From NCBI GenBank assembly GCA_033239525.1, contig BSYO01000019.1, positions 6,763,087 to 6,827,086 of the forward strand: a stretch of DNA of 64,000 nucleotides, given 5' to 3'. A program made the position numbers and the translations under genes. The DNA comes from Nepenthes gracilis (Eukaryota; Streptophyta; Magnoliopsida; Caryophyllales; Nepenthaceae). Shown here piece by piece: positions 48,241-60,269 of this stretch (positions within the stretch are counted from its first letter, which is position 1; each line of letters begins with the position of its first letter). Under the pieces are notes generated by a model. The model was given only the letters and a program-made list of their open reading frames with translations, ran no database searches and was not told the origin of the DNA.

Positions 48241-48990
48241 CCTCAGCTACCGTTGTGGGCTGACTCCAATCAGTAACAACCTCGATCCTTTTGGGTCCAC
48301 CAAGATACCTTTTTCGATATAACATGACTCAAGAATGTTACTTCCTCAAGCCAAAATTCACACTTACTCAATTTGGTACACAATTTCTTTTCTCGAAGTG
48401 TTTGGAGCACACTTCTCAAATATCTTGTGCTCATCATAACTTTTTGAATAAATCAGTATATCATCAATGAATACGATCACAAATTTACCCAGATAAGGCT
48501 AAAATACTCAATTCATGGAATCTATAAAAGTTGTAGGGGGTATTGGTTAGTCCAAATAGTATAACTAAAAATTCATAGTACCCATACCTTATTGGAATGT
48601 GGTCTTCGCTACGTCCTCCTTCTTAATAATCAATTGATGATATCCCGAATAAAGATCGATCTTGAAAAATACTTGTACCCCTTACAATCGATCAAATAAA
48701 TTATCAATCCTTGGCAAAGGATACTTGTTTTTAATAGTAATCTTATTCAATTTTTGATAATCAATATACAGCCGTAAGGATCCACCTTTTTTCTTCACAA
48801 CTAACACCAGGACACCCCAAGGTTATACACTCAACTGAATAAATCCTTTCTCTAAGAGCTCCTACAATTTCTACTTCAATTCTTTTAATTCTACCGATGT
48901 CATTCTATACAGTGTCTTTGGAATTGGTACCAATCTAGGAATAACTTTAATTTTAAATTTAATCTCCCGGTATTGTGGTAAACTAGGTAA
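48240..48990 (-). pseudogene. E reverse transcriptase
   Basis: [18 protein letters not shown] is visible near 48440-48485. Upstream RT blocks are seen in shifted frames at 48520-48960. There are several stops. Confidence 0.75.
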
Positions 48991-49084
48991 ATCTTTAGGA
49001 AAAATATCTTCAAATTCATTAACTATTGGTATATCTATTGACAGCACATTATGACTCTTAATCGTGCTAACATAAGCTAAGTAA

Positions 49085-49560
49085 GCTTAACATCCACTTT
49101 TCATCAAATGACGAGCATACAAAATTGAGATAAAACAGGGAAATTCCTTCCACACTACCCTTTGGAAATAAAACGGTTCACATCTCAAAATGGCAAAATG
49201 AACTCTTTTATGGAAATAGTCGACATTAGCATGATAACGCGTTAAGCAATTCATACCCAAAATCACATTAAAATCACACATCTCTAACGAGACTAAATCT
49301 ACGACTAATTGTAATCCATTAACCTAAACCTCATACCTCGGGTACCCAATATCCGTAATCATAGACAATCTTGTAGGTGTCGACACAACTAGTGCATGTT
49401 CCAAGATTCTTAGGGTCGATAACAAATGACACATGAATCTCAAGGATAGAAATGAATGTGTGGAACCTAAATCCAAAAGTATATGAGTAGGAGTATTAAA
49501 AATAGTGAGGGTACCTTCCACAATATTTGGGGACGCTTCTATATCTTGTATTGTAACAGC
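49085..49560 (-). pseudogene. E aspartic protease, active site D-L-G
   Basis: 49324-49596 reads VEGTLTIFNTPTHILLDLGS then THSFLS. The triad is D-L-G (49465-49473), so serine is replaced by leucine. 49087-49281 has CDFNVILGMNCLTRYHANVD, the second protease landmark. Confidence 0.78.
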
Positions 49561-50543
49561 GAAAGCTTTACCCGGAACACTGGGCTTCTTTTCCAATGGT
49601 CTCTTTGGTTTAGGACAATCCTTGATTTGTAGTCATGTTGTCCAGAGTTAAAATAAGTTCCCAAAGCTTTGTAGTAAGGCCTTCCCCCATGCCACTTTCC
49701 ACATTGTTGACACATTGCTGTTGCTACTATTCCTGCTACTGGAGGACCTGGTATCACCCAGGATTCCACAATTTTCTCCTGTTTTTTTGCTGATCCTTCT
49801 CTTTTTAGGGATCCTCCTGACCCCGAGCTTTGTCCTGAAGCCGGGCCTCTACTACTCCTCGTCTTCTTCCCGAAAGACTATTCTCTTTCTAGCTCATTTT
49901 CAAACAAAAGAGCTCGATTCAAAATATCTCCATAAGTTTGCAGCTTTAGGATCACCAACTATCTTCTAATTTCATCCGTCAATCCTGATTGAAACTTTCT
50001 CGCTTTCCTCGCCTAATCTTGGACTATATGTGGAGTATAGCATGAGAACTCCGTGAGTTCAGTATCATATTCAGTCATGGATTGATTTCCTTGCCTCAAC
50101 CAAGCAAATTCATCCTCCTGTTCTCAGAGGCTTGTTAGGAATTGTTTATTTATAAATACTTCCACAAATATGTTCTAAGAAATCTCACTCTCCTCCAAAC
50201 CCATAGCCTTTTTTTTCATCGACCACCAATGGTCTTCCTCACCTGCTAGCTTGTGTATGGAAAACGTTTCCATATCCTCTTTCGGATAGCGAATCACTGC
50301 AAAGACAATATCAATTCTTCGAATCCATGTCATCGCTTTTGACGAGTCTGGGTCTTCCATAAACTCTGGTACTCGTTTATTCATAAATCCATCGTAGGTG
50401 GTCGTCCCTGGATTCACCGGGGCCAAAACTGGGGCTAGCTCCAGGTTACGTTATCCTTGCATCATACGTTCCATAATATCCTTCATTCTTCCCATAATAT
50501 TCAAATATTCTTCATCCCGGTCTGGTCGAGAGTTAACTCTAAC
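49560..50543 (-). pseudogene. E gag, 5' truncated, zinc knuckle lost
   Basis: 50175-50426 carries TTTYDGFMNKRVPEFMEDPD, WIRRIDIVFAVIRY and EEDHWWSMKKKA. The C-terminal part has CQQCGKWHGG, but the CCHC position reads YFNSGQHDYKSR, having lost the cysteines. The 5' end reads VRVNSRPDRDEEYLN and is cut at 50543. Confidence 0.78.
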
Positions 50544-50654
50544 TGTGACGTCCCATGTCTTTATTTTCACTTAATAAGACGTCATACTATATATAAGTCC
50601 ATAAATATATCCTTATTATACACAGGATTCATATGATACCATATCAAGTGGCTC
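50544..50654 (-). other. LTR-start-like segment before the F LTR, repeated at 57765-57859
   Basis: It begins TGTGACGTCCCATG, like other LTR starts here, and includes TATGATACCA near 50634, a tRNA-Met PBS-like site on the minus strand. Positions 50560-50654 recur before the second F copy. It may be a piece of another LTR into which F inserted, or an extended F LTR end. Confidence 0.5.
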
Positions 50655-53246
50655 TATGACGGACCAGATTAATCAAAATACCCCCTATCCTAATATCTGT
50701 CAATAACTAAATACAAATGACAATAATAACTATCCATGAATAAAAATCCATCCATATTAATTAACCAACCATACATAAATAAAACCTAGCATACACATGG
50801 ATCCTATTTTTCGATAAATAGCCACAACAAACAACTAACACGAGGACACCCCAAGGCACCAACACAATTTCTATATTAATCTCTGATACGGTGTCTTTGG
50901 AAGTGGTACCAATCTAGGAATAACTTTAAGAGATATCACTAGGTATCTTTAGGAAAAAATAAACCATAATGACCTACGAAAGCATATATATAACCATCAA
51001 TATACAAAGTGAAAACTACAACCATCAAAGTATAATCATAATAAATAGTATACATCAAGATATTCTTCCTGAGCATAAACATTAATCCACAAAATCTTCC
51101 TACAAGGCCTAGCAACTAGTGCCCATTCGATAACTTCTAATCTTTCTCAATAGGCCTCATCTTGTCTTATGTAGCAAAGCTTTACCGAAACTTGGGCATA
51201 TCCTTGATTTGTAATGTTGGGGAAAATAGCAAGTGAGTGAGCCAAACACTCATCAATGCACAATTATAAGCAAAGACAAGTGTAATATATATAAAATAAA
51301 TCGAATAAACAGGAAAGGATTATAATGCAAATGCATAAACGTAAAAAACATGACTAAATATATTTTCGGAATATATTTAACTTTCATATCTTATTTCTGA
51401 TTTTCTTTGTATACAGATATTACATTTAAATTTCTTATTTTATTTCTGATTTCTTTAGTCCTAAAATATAAAAAAAAACTTTATTCATATTTAGGAATCA
51501 AGACTAGTAGGTCTTACCAGCTAATGGAGTAAATATTGAGAAAATGAATTATATTCACTCCACACAATTGAAAGGCCTACACCTCTAATTAATGACCTAC
51601 GGAGGTATATATAAGCATCAATATAACCAACCATCAAAGTATAATCATAATAACATAAATTTCATTGATCCACAAAATGGTAGGGCATCTTTTTTCTCGA
51701 TATCAATGTAATATCGTATGACATACGAATAAACGGGGGAATACTATCCTCTAAAATATAAATGAGATATACTTAGTCCAATTTCATGATTACTTTGCAT
51801 GTTTTGATTGGAAACTCTATATAAACATACTGATACTGAAAACGGACAACGGATAACGGATACAAATAACAGATACCGATATTGATTGCAGATAACATAT
51901 AACGGATATATAGATGATTGAATCGGTATTGATGACGGATAATGAAAGAAACTGATGACAGACACTAGTATTGATAACGGATAATAAATAATAGAGTTTC
52001 AATTTTTTATTGCAAATTCAAATTTCATATTCTTGCATAAACGGATACATATTTCATATACTTGGGATACATAAACATATTTTTGTATTCTTATGCGTTT
52101 AAATTTTCACATAATTTTAAATACATGCACAAATTAACTTAGAGCTTGGAAAAATTATGAAATTCTTATCTCATTGAGCCAAACAAAATATTATAACTTT
52201 CGAATAATAAATTCGTTCATAAAATATACCCAACATAATTTTTAGAACATACAAAATATCATATACAAAATATATGCCAATAAATATCAAATAATTAAGG
52301 CAATCATGTTCACAAAGCTAGGTATTCAAAATATCAAAGTCGAATTCCACATAAAATTGGAAATAACGGGAGAGAGATGTAGGCAAGGGTCAGGGTTTTT
52401 CTAAAATAATGAAATACCTCATGAAATTTCTAAATCGAACACAAAATCAACATATGTGCATACTCAATACATGGGCATTTCAAAATACATGCTTAGACGT
52501 GTGTTGGAACTAAAATACCCAGAATAAATGGAACAAAAAGTGCAACAAGAGAAAAAAGAACATATGAGTGCACTTGACTCGACTTGATATACAAGTTCCT
52601 CACCTAGCTCTAAGTTAGAAATAGACCCGAGAACCTCGATCTCCTCTTCTCTCTCTTCTCCACCACACTCTCTCTCTCTCTCTCCTCTCTCAGTTCTGTC
52701 GCGAGAATGCTGAAAGAAAACTGATCGTGACTTAAATACGCAGACTAGCGCTCGAGCGGCAATCGGGTAAGCTTCGGGTGTGGCAGCACTGGAACGGGCA
52801 CTCGAGCACGCCGCAAACGTGCATCAGGCAAACATACATTGGAATTCACATCTCAAGCATGCTCCCGGCATGAGGATTCTGAAATTTGCGCCCCGGGTGT
52901 GCCTCAGGCGGGCGTCGAGCGCCGGTCAAGCCTGCATCAGGCTTGCAGCAAGCCAGCTTCACACACACGTCGTCCAAGACGCATTTTGACTTTTCTAACC
53001 CAATTTTTCACATCCTTTGACATTAATTTTGATTATATATGCTTAATAAATCATGATTATCATAATGTAAAACTCGAATCTTACTTACAGATTAACATTT
53101 CATAATTTACAATGTCGGCTTTCGATTTTGCCAATTTCAAGTCTTTGGGCTCTTCGATTCAATTTCTCCTGCATTCTTTGACCTCAATTCAGTTATATTA
53201 ATTTAGTTGCTCATATTTACTATATTCTAAAAATTGGTACCTTACA
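50655..53246 (-). repeat. F1 3' LTR, mosaic with internal-region patches
   Basis: It starts TATGACGGACC and ends GGTACCTTACA. It is about 180 bp longer than its counterpart at 57860-60269. The extra material is short stretches matching the protease-RT region of element E (50833-50856, 50891-50928, 51175-51225) and a re-copied LTR piece (51590-51680). A (CT)n run is at 52668-52692, and CGGATA-rich repeats are at 51838-51990. Confidence 0.8.
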
Positions 53247-54244
53247 ATCCTCCCATACTTATAAAAATTGTCTTCGAAATTTTACTAACCTTAAAATTTA
53301 ACAGTTTAGGATAATCCTTCCAGATTTCTTCTTAGCGTTCCCATGTCACATTCTTGATTAAATGATTTTTCCTAGAGAGTCTTAACCAATTGAATTATAT
53401 TGATTCTCAATACCTGATGCTTTTTATCTAAAACCTAAATCGAAACCTTATTATAAGATAAATTCTCAATATACCTAACGGTTTAACTCGATCACATATT
53501 TACCTCCTCAATCATCGATATATGAGAGACATCATGATAATCCACCAAATTTCAAGGCAACCCAATTTATTAACCACCCCTCAGATTTAATACAAAACCT
53601 CAAACGGACAAATAAACTCTTACTTCAATTCATCCTAAACCTCAAAAATGATCATTCACTTGGAACCTCAATTTTATTATGAAATCTATGGGCCATGGGT
53701 TCACACGCTTTTGCTGCGCTACTTTTATTAATTACTAACTGTTAATCATCCAACCGTAAATTATCACCATATCTAATTTAACTTAACGCCCAAATTTTCT
53801 GATCAAATTCTTACAAGGAATTGAACTTGCTTAAGATTCCGACATAAACCTCAAATCACAATCAAAACCTCAAAATTGAGATACTTCACATTCTCATCAT
53901 TTTGTTGGCATATTGACCAACCGACATATTCCTTGAACACATGATCCAAATCAACAAGAATGGGCAGGCTTATCAGCTAATTTACAAATACTTATTTTGT
54001 AAACATGATCACTCACTTTAAGCCTCAATCATATCTTGAGATCTACAAAAGTTATGGGCCCACACACACACACTTTCACTGCGCTATTCTAACTAATCAT
54101 TTATTTTTAGTATAATATTCATTGACCGAAGAAAAATCCCAAAAGTAAAATCTATAATCCTCAAATTACACATAACTTGAAAACACAATTAAAAATATAG
54201 ACTCCAAATTCAAAATATAATACATAAACTAAAGCATCCCAAAG

Positions 54245-55296
54245 TTAAAAATTTTACCTTCCACCACATTTGGTGCAGCCTTCGAATTTTGCACCTTAAC
54301 TGCAAATGTCTTACTTGAAACTATAGACTTCTAAGCCATTAACTTCTTAGAATTGGGGCAGTCCTTGATTAGATAATCTTATTGATCACATTTAAAATAG
54401 GCTCCCGTCCATTTGTAACAGGACTTTCCTGGATGCACTGTTTTGCAATAAGAACAGGCAGTTGCTACTATTTGTGGACACGGTACCGTCTGAATTTCAA
54501 CACTATCCTTTTCTTTATTCGCCAATTTAGCTTTCTTAGCGGGTCATTCCGCTCCCGAAATTAAGCTTACCTCTGACTCTCTTTGATTTGCTGATCTCTT
54601 CTTAAAATATTCATCATCCTTAAGCTCCTTCTCAAATATCACCGCCTATTCTAATACCTCCCCATAAGTCCACAACTTTAGTTGCTTTTTAATTTCATAC
54701 CTCAAACCCTTCTAAAGTCTCCTAACTTTCCTCACTTCCTCATCCACCATATAAAGTGCATAATGTGACAACTCAATAAATTTTATGTCGTACTCTGCTA
54801 TCGTACGATCCCCCTGCCTTAAACGAATAAACTCTTCCTCCTTCTGTTCCCAAAGACTATAGAAAAAATATTTTTCTATAAAGACCTCTTCAAATATGTC
54901 CCAAGAAATTTCATCTTCAGGCACTCCTAATGCTCTCTTCTTCATCGCCCACCAATGATCGGCCTCGCTTTCTAGCTGATGAGAAGCAAATAACACTTTA
55001 TCTCCTTCAAGACATCGAAAGACTGAAAATACCTTTTTGAGCCTCCGAATCCAACTTTTTGCTTTTAGTGGATCTAGCTCTCCCAAAAACTTAGGCACAT
55101 GTTTATTTGTGAAATGATCATAAGTTGTCACCTCGGGATTTTCAGGAGTTGGGGCAGGAGCCAGAACTGGAATTGGAGCTAACTTACATTGCCTCATAGC
55201 CTCCATAATATCTGCCATCCTTCCAAGAAGATTTAAATACTCCGCCTCTTGGTCCTGCGGATGACCACCATGTGTAACTCTTCGTCTATGTGCCAT
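54245..55296 (-). pseudogene. F1 gag
   Basis: The ATG at 55296 begins MAHRRRVTHGGHPQDQEAEY. The open frame runs to 54712 through VTTYDHFTNKHVPKFLGELD, ADHWWAMKKRALG and FEEVFIEKYFFYSLWEQKEE. After a shift the rest of gag continues with CSYCKTVHPGKSCYKW and YFKCDQ. The zinc knuckle has lost its first Cys and its His. The protease start follows and breaks off. A 27-codon upstream extension of the open frame, to 55377, is probably leader. Confidence 0.8.
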
Positions 55297-55543
55297 TACT
55301 AATACTCTTTCTGAAATAAGTACAATTTGGTTAGATATAAACTCAACTAGGACACTATATACTAAGCAATCACACATAACTAATTGATCCTAACTTAGTT
55401 CTAGCCCAAGTTATTTAAATTAGGATAATTAAAACTATCCAATCTAATTTAATTATCCTATACCTTCATCAACTTATTTAATTTTTTTTATTCTAACCTA
55501 AATTTCCGTATAAAATTCAAATCAAGTCTAAGGCATCTCCTTC

Positions 55544-55553
55544 TCTGATATCA
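55544..55553 (-). other. F1 primer binding site (tRNA-Met)
   Basis: TCTGATATCA is the complement of the tRNA-Met primer site TGGTATCAGA with one change. It lies two bases from the LTR start at 55556. Confidence 0.78.
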
Positions 55554-55555
55554 CC

Positions 55556-56737
55556 TGTGATGGATAAGATTAATCAAAATACCACCATCCTAATGTCCGT
55601 CAACAACTAAATACAAATGACAATAATAACCATCCATGCATATAAAATCCATCCATATTAATTAACCAACCATGCATAAATAAAACCTAGCATACATGTG
55701 GATCCCAAATGGCCACAACAAATTCGTGGCACTAACGCCATATCGTCTGATACAAATAATCAGACAGAGATGCCACTAGGTACCAAAAATAAATCATAAT
55801 GACCTGCGAAAGCATATATATAACCATCAATATACAACGAAAACTACAACCATCAGAGTATAATTATAATGAACAGTATACATCAAGATATTCTTTCTGC
55901 ATAAACATTGATCCACAAAATCTTCCTCTAAGGCCTAGCAACCCGTGTCTCCTAATCTTTCTCAATAGGCCTTAGCTCGTGCATATCTGAAGAGAGGAAA
56001 AATAGTAAGCGAGTGAGCTAAACACTCAGCAAGGTACAATTATAAACAAAGACAAGTGCAACATACGTAAAATAAATTGAAGCAATGGGAAAGGATTATA
56101 ATGCAAATAGATAAATCTAAAAAACATGACCAAATGCATTTTCAGAATATATTTAACTTTCATATCTTATTTTTGATTTCCTTTGGATACAAATATTGTA
56201 TTTAAATTTCTTATTTTACTTCTAATTCCTTTAGTTTTAAAACATGTAGAAATTTTATTCATATTTAGGGACCTGAAGTAGTAGGCCTTACCAGCTAACG
56301 GAACAGCTATCGAGAAAACGAATTGTGTTCACTCCATACAATCGAAAGACCTACACCTCTAATTCTGCTAGAGATCAAGCGTACAGAACCCGTCACATAA
56401 ACCCCTACGGTAGGGCATTTTCCTTGATACCAATGTAATATCCTAAGACATGTCAAGGAATATTATCCTCTGAAATACAAATCCTTGGTCCAATTTCATG
56501 ATTACTTTTCATATTTCAATTGAAAAACTCTGTATAAGCATACTGATACTAAAAATAAACAACGGATAATGGATACGAATAACAGATGCCGATACTGACT
56601 ATGGATAACAAATAACGGATATATAGATGACAGATATCGATATTGACGACAGATAATGAATAATGGAAACTAACAACAGATACCGGTACTGATAACGGAT
56701 AACAAATTATAGAGTCCCAATTTTTTATTATAGATTC
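55556..56737 (-). repeat. F1 5' LTR, cut at 56737
   Basis: It begins TGTGATGGATAAG next to the PBS. It matches 62578-63761 closely, but at TAGATTC the Tat-like LTR takes over, whereas the second copy continues with CAAATTTCATATTCTTGC. Confidence 0.83.
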
Positions 56738-57724
56738 TGTTGGGCCCCAGTATGAAGGCCCATAAAAGCACGGCCCAGTTAAAAAGCCCATGAATACTCC
56801 CGCAAGCAGAAGAGACCAGATGGCCCAAATAAGAAGCTCAAGGGTCGAGAGCCCAAGAAGTTCCGCAACTGACCGAGCGACTAGGAAGAATCTCTCGGAC
56901 TTTTCCAAAGGGCCCCTCAAGAGCCACTTTCTCCTCACACGACCGCGTGCTTACAAAGGGACTCCTAGTCAAATCAGGGCAGATATCCGGATCCTGACAC
57001 ACGCAAAGGCTGCAGCGGCGCCGTCCGCATGCCACTTTCCACACGTCAACTGCATTAAAGAAAGCCAGTGGACCAGCTCCTCAACGGCCGGATGGACGCC
57101 ACGTGTCCGCTCCCCAACGGCCCGACTTCCACTATAAATACACAGCAAGACCCTCCCTTCAAGAGAGAGCTTCCCAGAGACACGACTCTGAGCCCCAAAG
57201 CTTCGATCAAGTGCTCTCCCTCTCCACGCTCAACTCCTCAAAGACGTGTAAAAAGACTCCCAGTGAGCATAGCTTCCTTAGGAGATAAACACAAAACGAG
57301 TGATAGGGAAGGGATTAACCTCACAATCGTACTGTGCCAAAATCTCCAACCCATATAGTGAAACTCTTTACAGGCCCTGAGCCTAGTGATTTTTCCTCCC
57401 CATTCAAGAGGAGGTTTTCCACTTAAAACATCCGGTCTCAATCCTCATCTCGTGTCCAACACATCTCCACTTCAGGTTGCCCGGAAACCACGCACCCTCA
57501 TTCACGAGCCTCCCTAAGAGATCCGGGGTGGTCCTCACCATCTCCATCTCGCGGCCGTAGCAAGTCCCGTGGAACCAAAACGCAACATCGCGCCGTCTCG
57601 TGGGAAGGGAAGAACAAAAACTCACGGCTTCCCACCCCAACAACGAGCAAACGCCCCCAAGGATGTTCGCTGCATAAGGCAAAGACGCCCCGAGGAGAAG
57701 ATCGCACGACGAGTGCCTCCGTCA
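56738..57724 (+). mobile_element. Tat-like LTR with adjoining PBS at the junction of the two units
   Basis: It begins TGTTGGGCCCC and ends CCTCCGTCA, followed by TGGCGCAACGAG, a TGGCGC-type primer site. A TATA box (CTATAAATAC) is near 57132. It is GC-rich compared with its surroundings. Only about 40 bp of internal sequence follow before unit 2 begins. It is unrelated to the Tat LTRs at 21193 and 23239. Confidence 0.7.
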
Positions 57725-57859
57725 TGGCGCAACGAGTTTACGCGCCCTGCACCGGGCCAAGTAATTTATTTTCACTTAATAACACGTTATACTATATATA
57801 AGTCCATAAATATATCATTATTATACACAGGATTCATATAATACCATATCAAGTGGCTC

Positions 57860-60269
57860 TATGACGGACCAGATTAATCAAAATACCCCCTATCCTAATA
57901 TCTGTCAATAGCTAAATACAAATGACAATAATAACTATCCATGAATAAAAAATCCATCCATATTAATTAACCAACCATACATAAATAAAACCTAGCATAC
58001 ACAGGATCCTAAATAGCCACAACAAATTTGTGGCACCAACACCATATTGTCTGGATACGGTGTCGGGACAGAGAGATATCACTAGGTACTAAAAATAAAC
58101 CATAATGACCTACGGAAGCATATATATAACCATCAATATACAGCGAAAACTACAACCATCAAAGTATAATCATAATAAATAGTATACATCAAGATATTCT
58201 TCCTGTATAAACATTGATCCACAAAATCTTCCTACAAGGCCTAGCAACCCACGACTTCTAATCTTTCTCAATAGGCCTCAGCTCGTGCATATCTGAAGGG
58301 GGAAAAATAGCAAGTGAGTGAGTCAAACACTCAGCAATGCACAATTATAAGCAAAGACAAGTGTAATGTATATAAAATAAATCGAATAAACAGGAAAGGA
58401 TTATAATGCAGATGCATAAACATAAAAAACATGACTAAATATATTTTCGGAATATATTTAACTTTCATATCTTATTTCTGATTTTCTTTGTATACAGATA
58501 TTACATTTAAATTTCTTATTTTATTTCTGATTTCTTTAGTCCTAAAATATAAAAAAAAAAACTTTATTCATATTTAGGAATCAAAACTAGTAAGTCTTAC
58601 CAGCTAATGGAGTAAATATCGAGAAAATGAATTATATTCGCTCCACACAATTGAAAGGCCTACACCTCTAATTCTGTGAGAGGTCAAGCGTACAGAACCC
58701 GTCACATAAATTCCCATGGTAGGGCATTTTTCTCGATATCAATGTAATATCGTATGACATACCAGGGAATACTATCCTCTAAAATATAAATCCTTAGTCC
58801 AATTTCATGATTACTTTGCATGTTTTGATTGGAAACTCTATATAAACATACGTCGTCGAAAGCGGACGGAAACGGATAACAAATACAACGGAGATGCCGA
58901 TATTGATTGCAGATAACAAATAGCGGATATATAGATGATTGAACCGGTATTGATGACGGATAATGAAAAATGGAAACTGATGACAGACACTAGTATTGAT
59001 AACGGATAATAAATTATAGAGTTTCAATTTTTTATTGCAAATTCAAATTTCATATTCTTGCATAAACGGATACATATTTCATATACTTGGGATACATAAA
59101 CATATTTTTGTATTCTTATGCGTTTAAATTTTCACATAATTTTAAATACATGCACAAATTAACTTAGAGCTTGGAAAAATTATGAAATTCTTATCTCATT
59201 GAGCCAAACAAAATATTATAACTTTTGAATAATAAATTTGTTCATAAAATATACCCAACATAATTTTTAGAACATACAAAATATCATATACAAAATATAT
59301 GCCAATAAATATCAAATAATTAAGGCAATCATGTTCACAAAGTTAGGTATTCAAAATATCAAAGTCGAATTCCACATAAAATTGGAAATAACGGGAGAGA
59401 GATGTAGGCAAGGGTTAGGGTTTTTCTAAAATAATGAAATACCTCATGAAATTTCCAAATCGAACACAAAATCAACATATGTGCATACTCAATACATGGG
59501 CATTTCAAAATGCATGCTTAGACGTGTGTTGGAACTAAAATACCCGAAATAAATGGAACAAAAAGTGCAACAAGAGAAAAAAGAACATATGAGTGCACTT
59601 GACTCGACTTGATATACAAGTTCCTCACCTAGCTCTAAGTTAGAAATAGACCCGAGAACCTCGATCTCCTCTTCTCTCTCTTCTCCACCACGCTCTCTCT
59701 CTCTCCCCTCTCTCAGTTCTGTTGTGAGAATGCTGAAAGAAAACTGATCGTGCACTTAAATACGCAAACTAGCGCTCGAGCGGCAATCGGGTAAGCTTCG
59801 GGTGTGGCAGCATTGGAAGGGCACTCGAGCACGCCGCCAGCGTGCATCAGGCAAACATACATTGGAATTCACACCTCAAGCATGCTCCCGGCGTGAGGAT
59901 TCTGAAATTTGCGCCCCGGGTGTGCCTCAGGCAGGCATCGAGCGCCGGTCAAGCCTGCATCAGGCTTGCAGCAAGCCAGCTTCACACATACGTCGTCCAA
60001 GACGCATTTTGACTTTTCTAACCCAATTTTTCACATCCTTTGACATTAATTTTGATTATATATGCTTAATAAATCGTGATTATCTTAATGTAAAACTCGA
60101 ATCTTATTTACAGATTAACATTTCATAATTTACAATGTCAGCTCTCGATTTTGCCAATTTCAAGTCTTTGGGCTCTTCGATTCAATTTCTCCTGCATTCT
60201 TTGACCTCAATTTAGTTATATTAATTTAGTTACTCATATTTACTATATTTTAAAAATTGGTACCTTACA
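57860..60269 (-). repeat. F2 3' LTR
   Basis: The uninterrupted version of the F LTR, 2410 bp, ends GGTACCTTACA. A second terminus-like block (ending TTATTTACAGATTAAC) is near 60105-60115, about 155 bp before the real end. Confidence 0.83.

Larger units (their letters stand above)
43963..50543 (-). mobile_element. Tekay-type Ty3/gypsy element E, 5' truncated
   Basis: A complete left (3') LTR is followed by PPT, chromodomain, integrase, RNase H, RT, protease and gag, all read on the minus strand. Gag stops abruptly at about 50543, next to a different LTR sequence, and no matching 5' LTR follows. E could continue beyond the window if the following F units are nested in it. Confidence 0.8.
53247..55555 (-). 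mobile_element. F1 internal region: gag and chromodomain tail only
   Basis: From the 3' side there is a PPT block (53247-53280), a chromodomain tail with LDKKHQVLRINIIQLVKTL and KNVTWER (about 53290-53470), and an integrase C-terminal scrap to about 53690. Non-coding sequence with two diverged copies of a roughly 110-bp segment (53650-53760, 54005-54117) follows, then gag. At only 2.3 kb against about 4.4 kb in T1, it lacks the protease core, RT, RNase H and IN core. Confidence 0.8.
50560..57764 (-). repeat. Tandem unit 1 (about 7.2 kb): non-autonomous element F1 plus flank and Tat-like LTR
   Basis: It contains the flank 50560-50654, LTR 50655-53246, internal 53247-55555, truncated LTR 55556-56737 and Tat-like LTR 56738-57764. 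Unit 2 begins at 57765 with the same flank. Outside the patches in the first LTR the units are nearly identical (gag differs at only a few residues). Confidence 0.85.

Noticed and set aside
50544..50560. TGTGACGTCCCATG as the definite 5' LTR of element E
   Set aside because: It joins gag directly without leader or primer site and does not match the E LTR at 43963, so it cannot be called E's own LTR.
51744..52002. Minus-strand frames rich in SVI and YPLS peptides, also at 56549, 58794 and 63540
   Set aside because: All four arise from the CGGATA-rich repeat in the F LTRs; not a gene family.
52780..53105. Plus-strand frames shared with 59802-60128
   Set aside because: They lie within F LTRs, in the TCGAGC/GGGTGTGCC block, opposite to the element's coding strand.
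56790..57841. Several GC-rich frames of 60-115 codons
   Set aside because: They lie in the Tat-like LTR at the unit junction and show no domain; GC content alone keeps them open.
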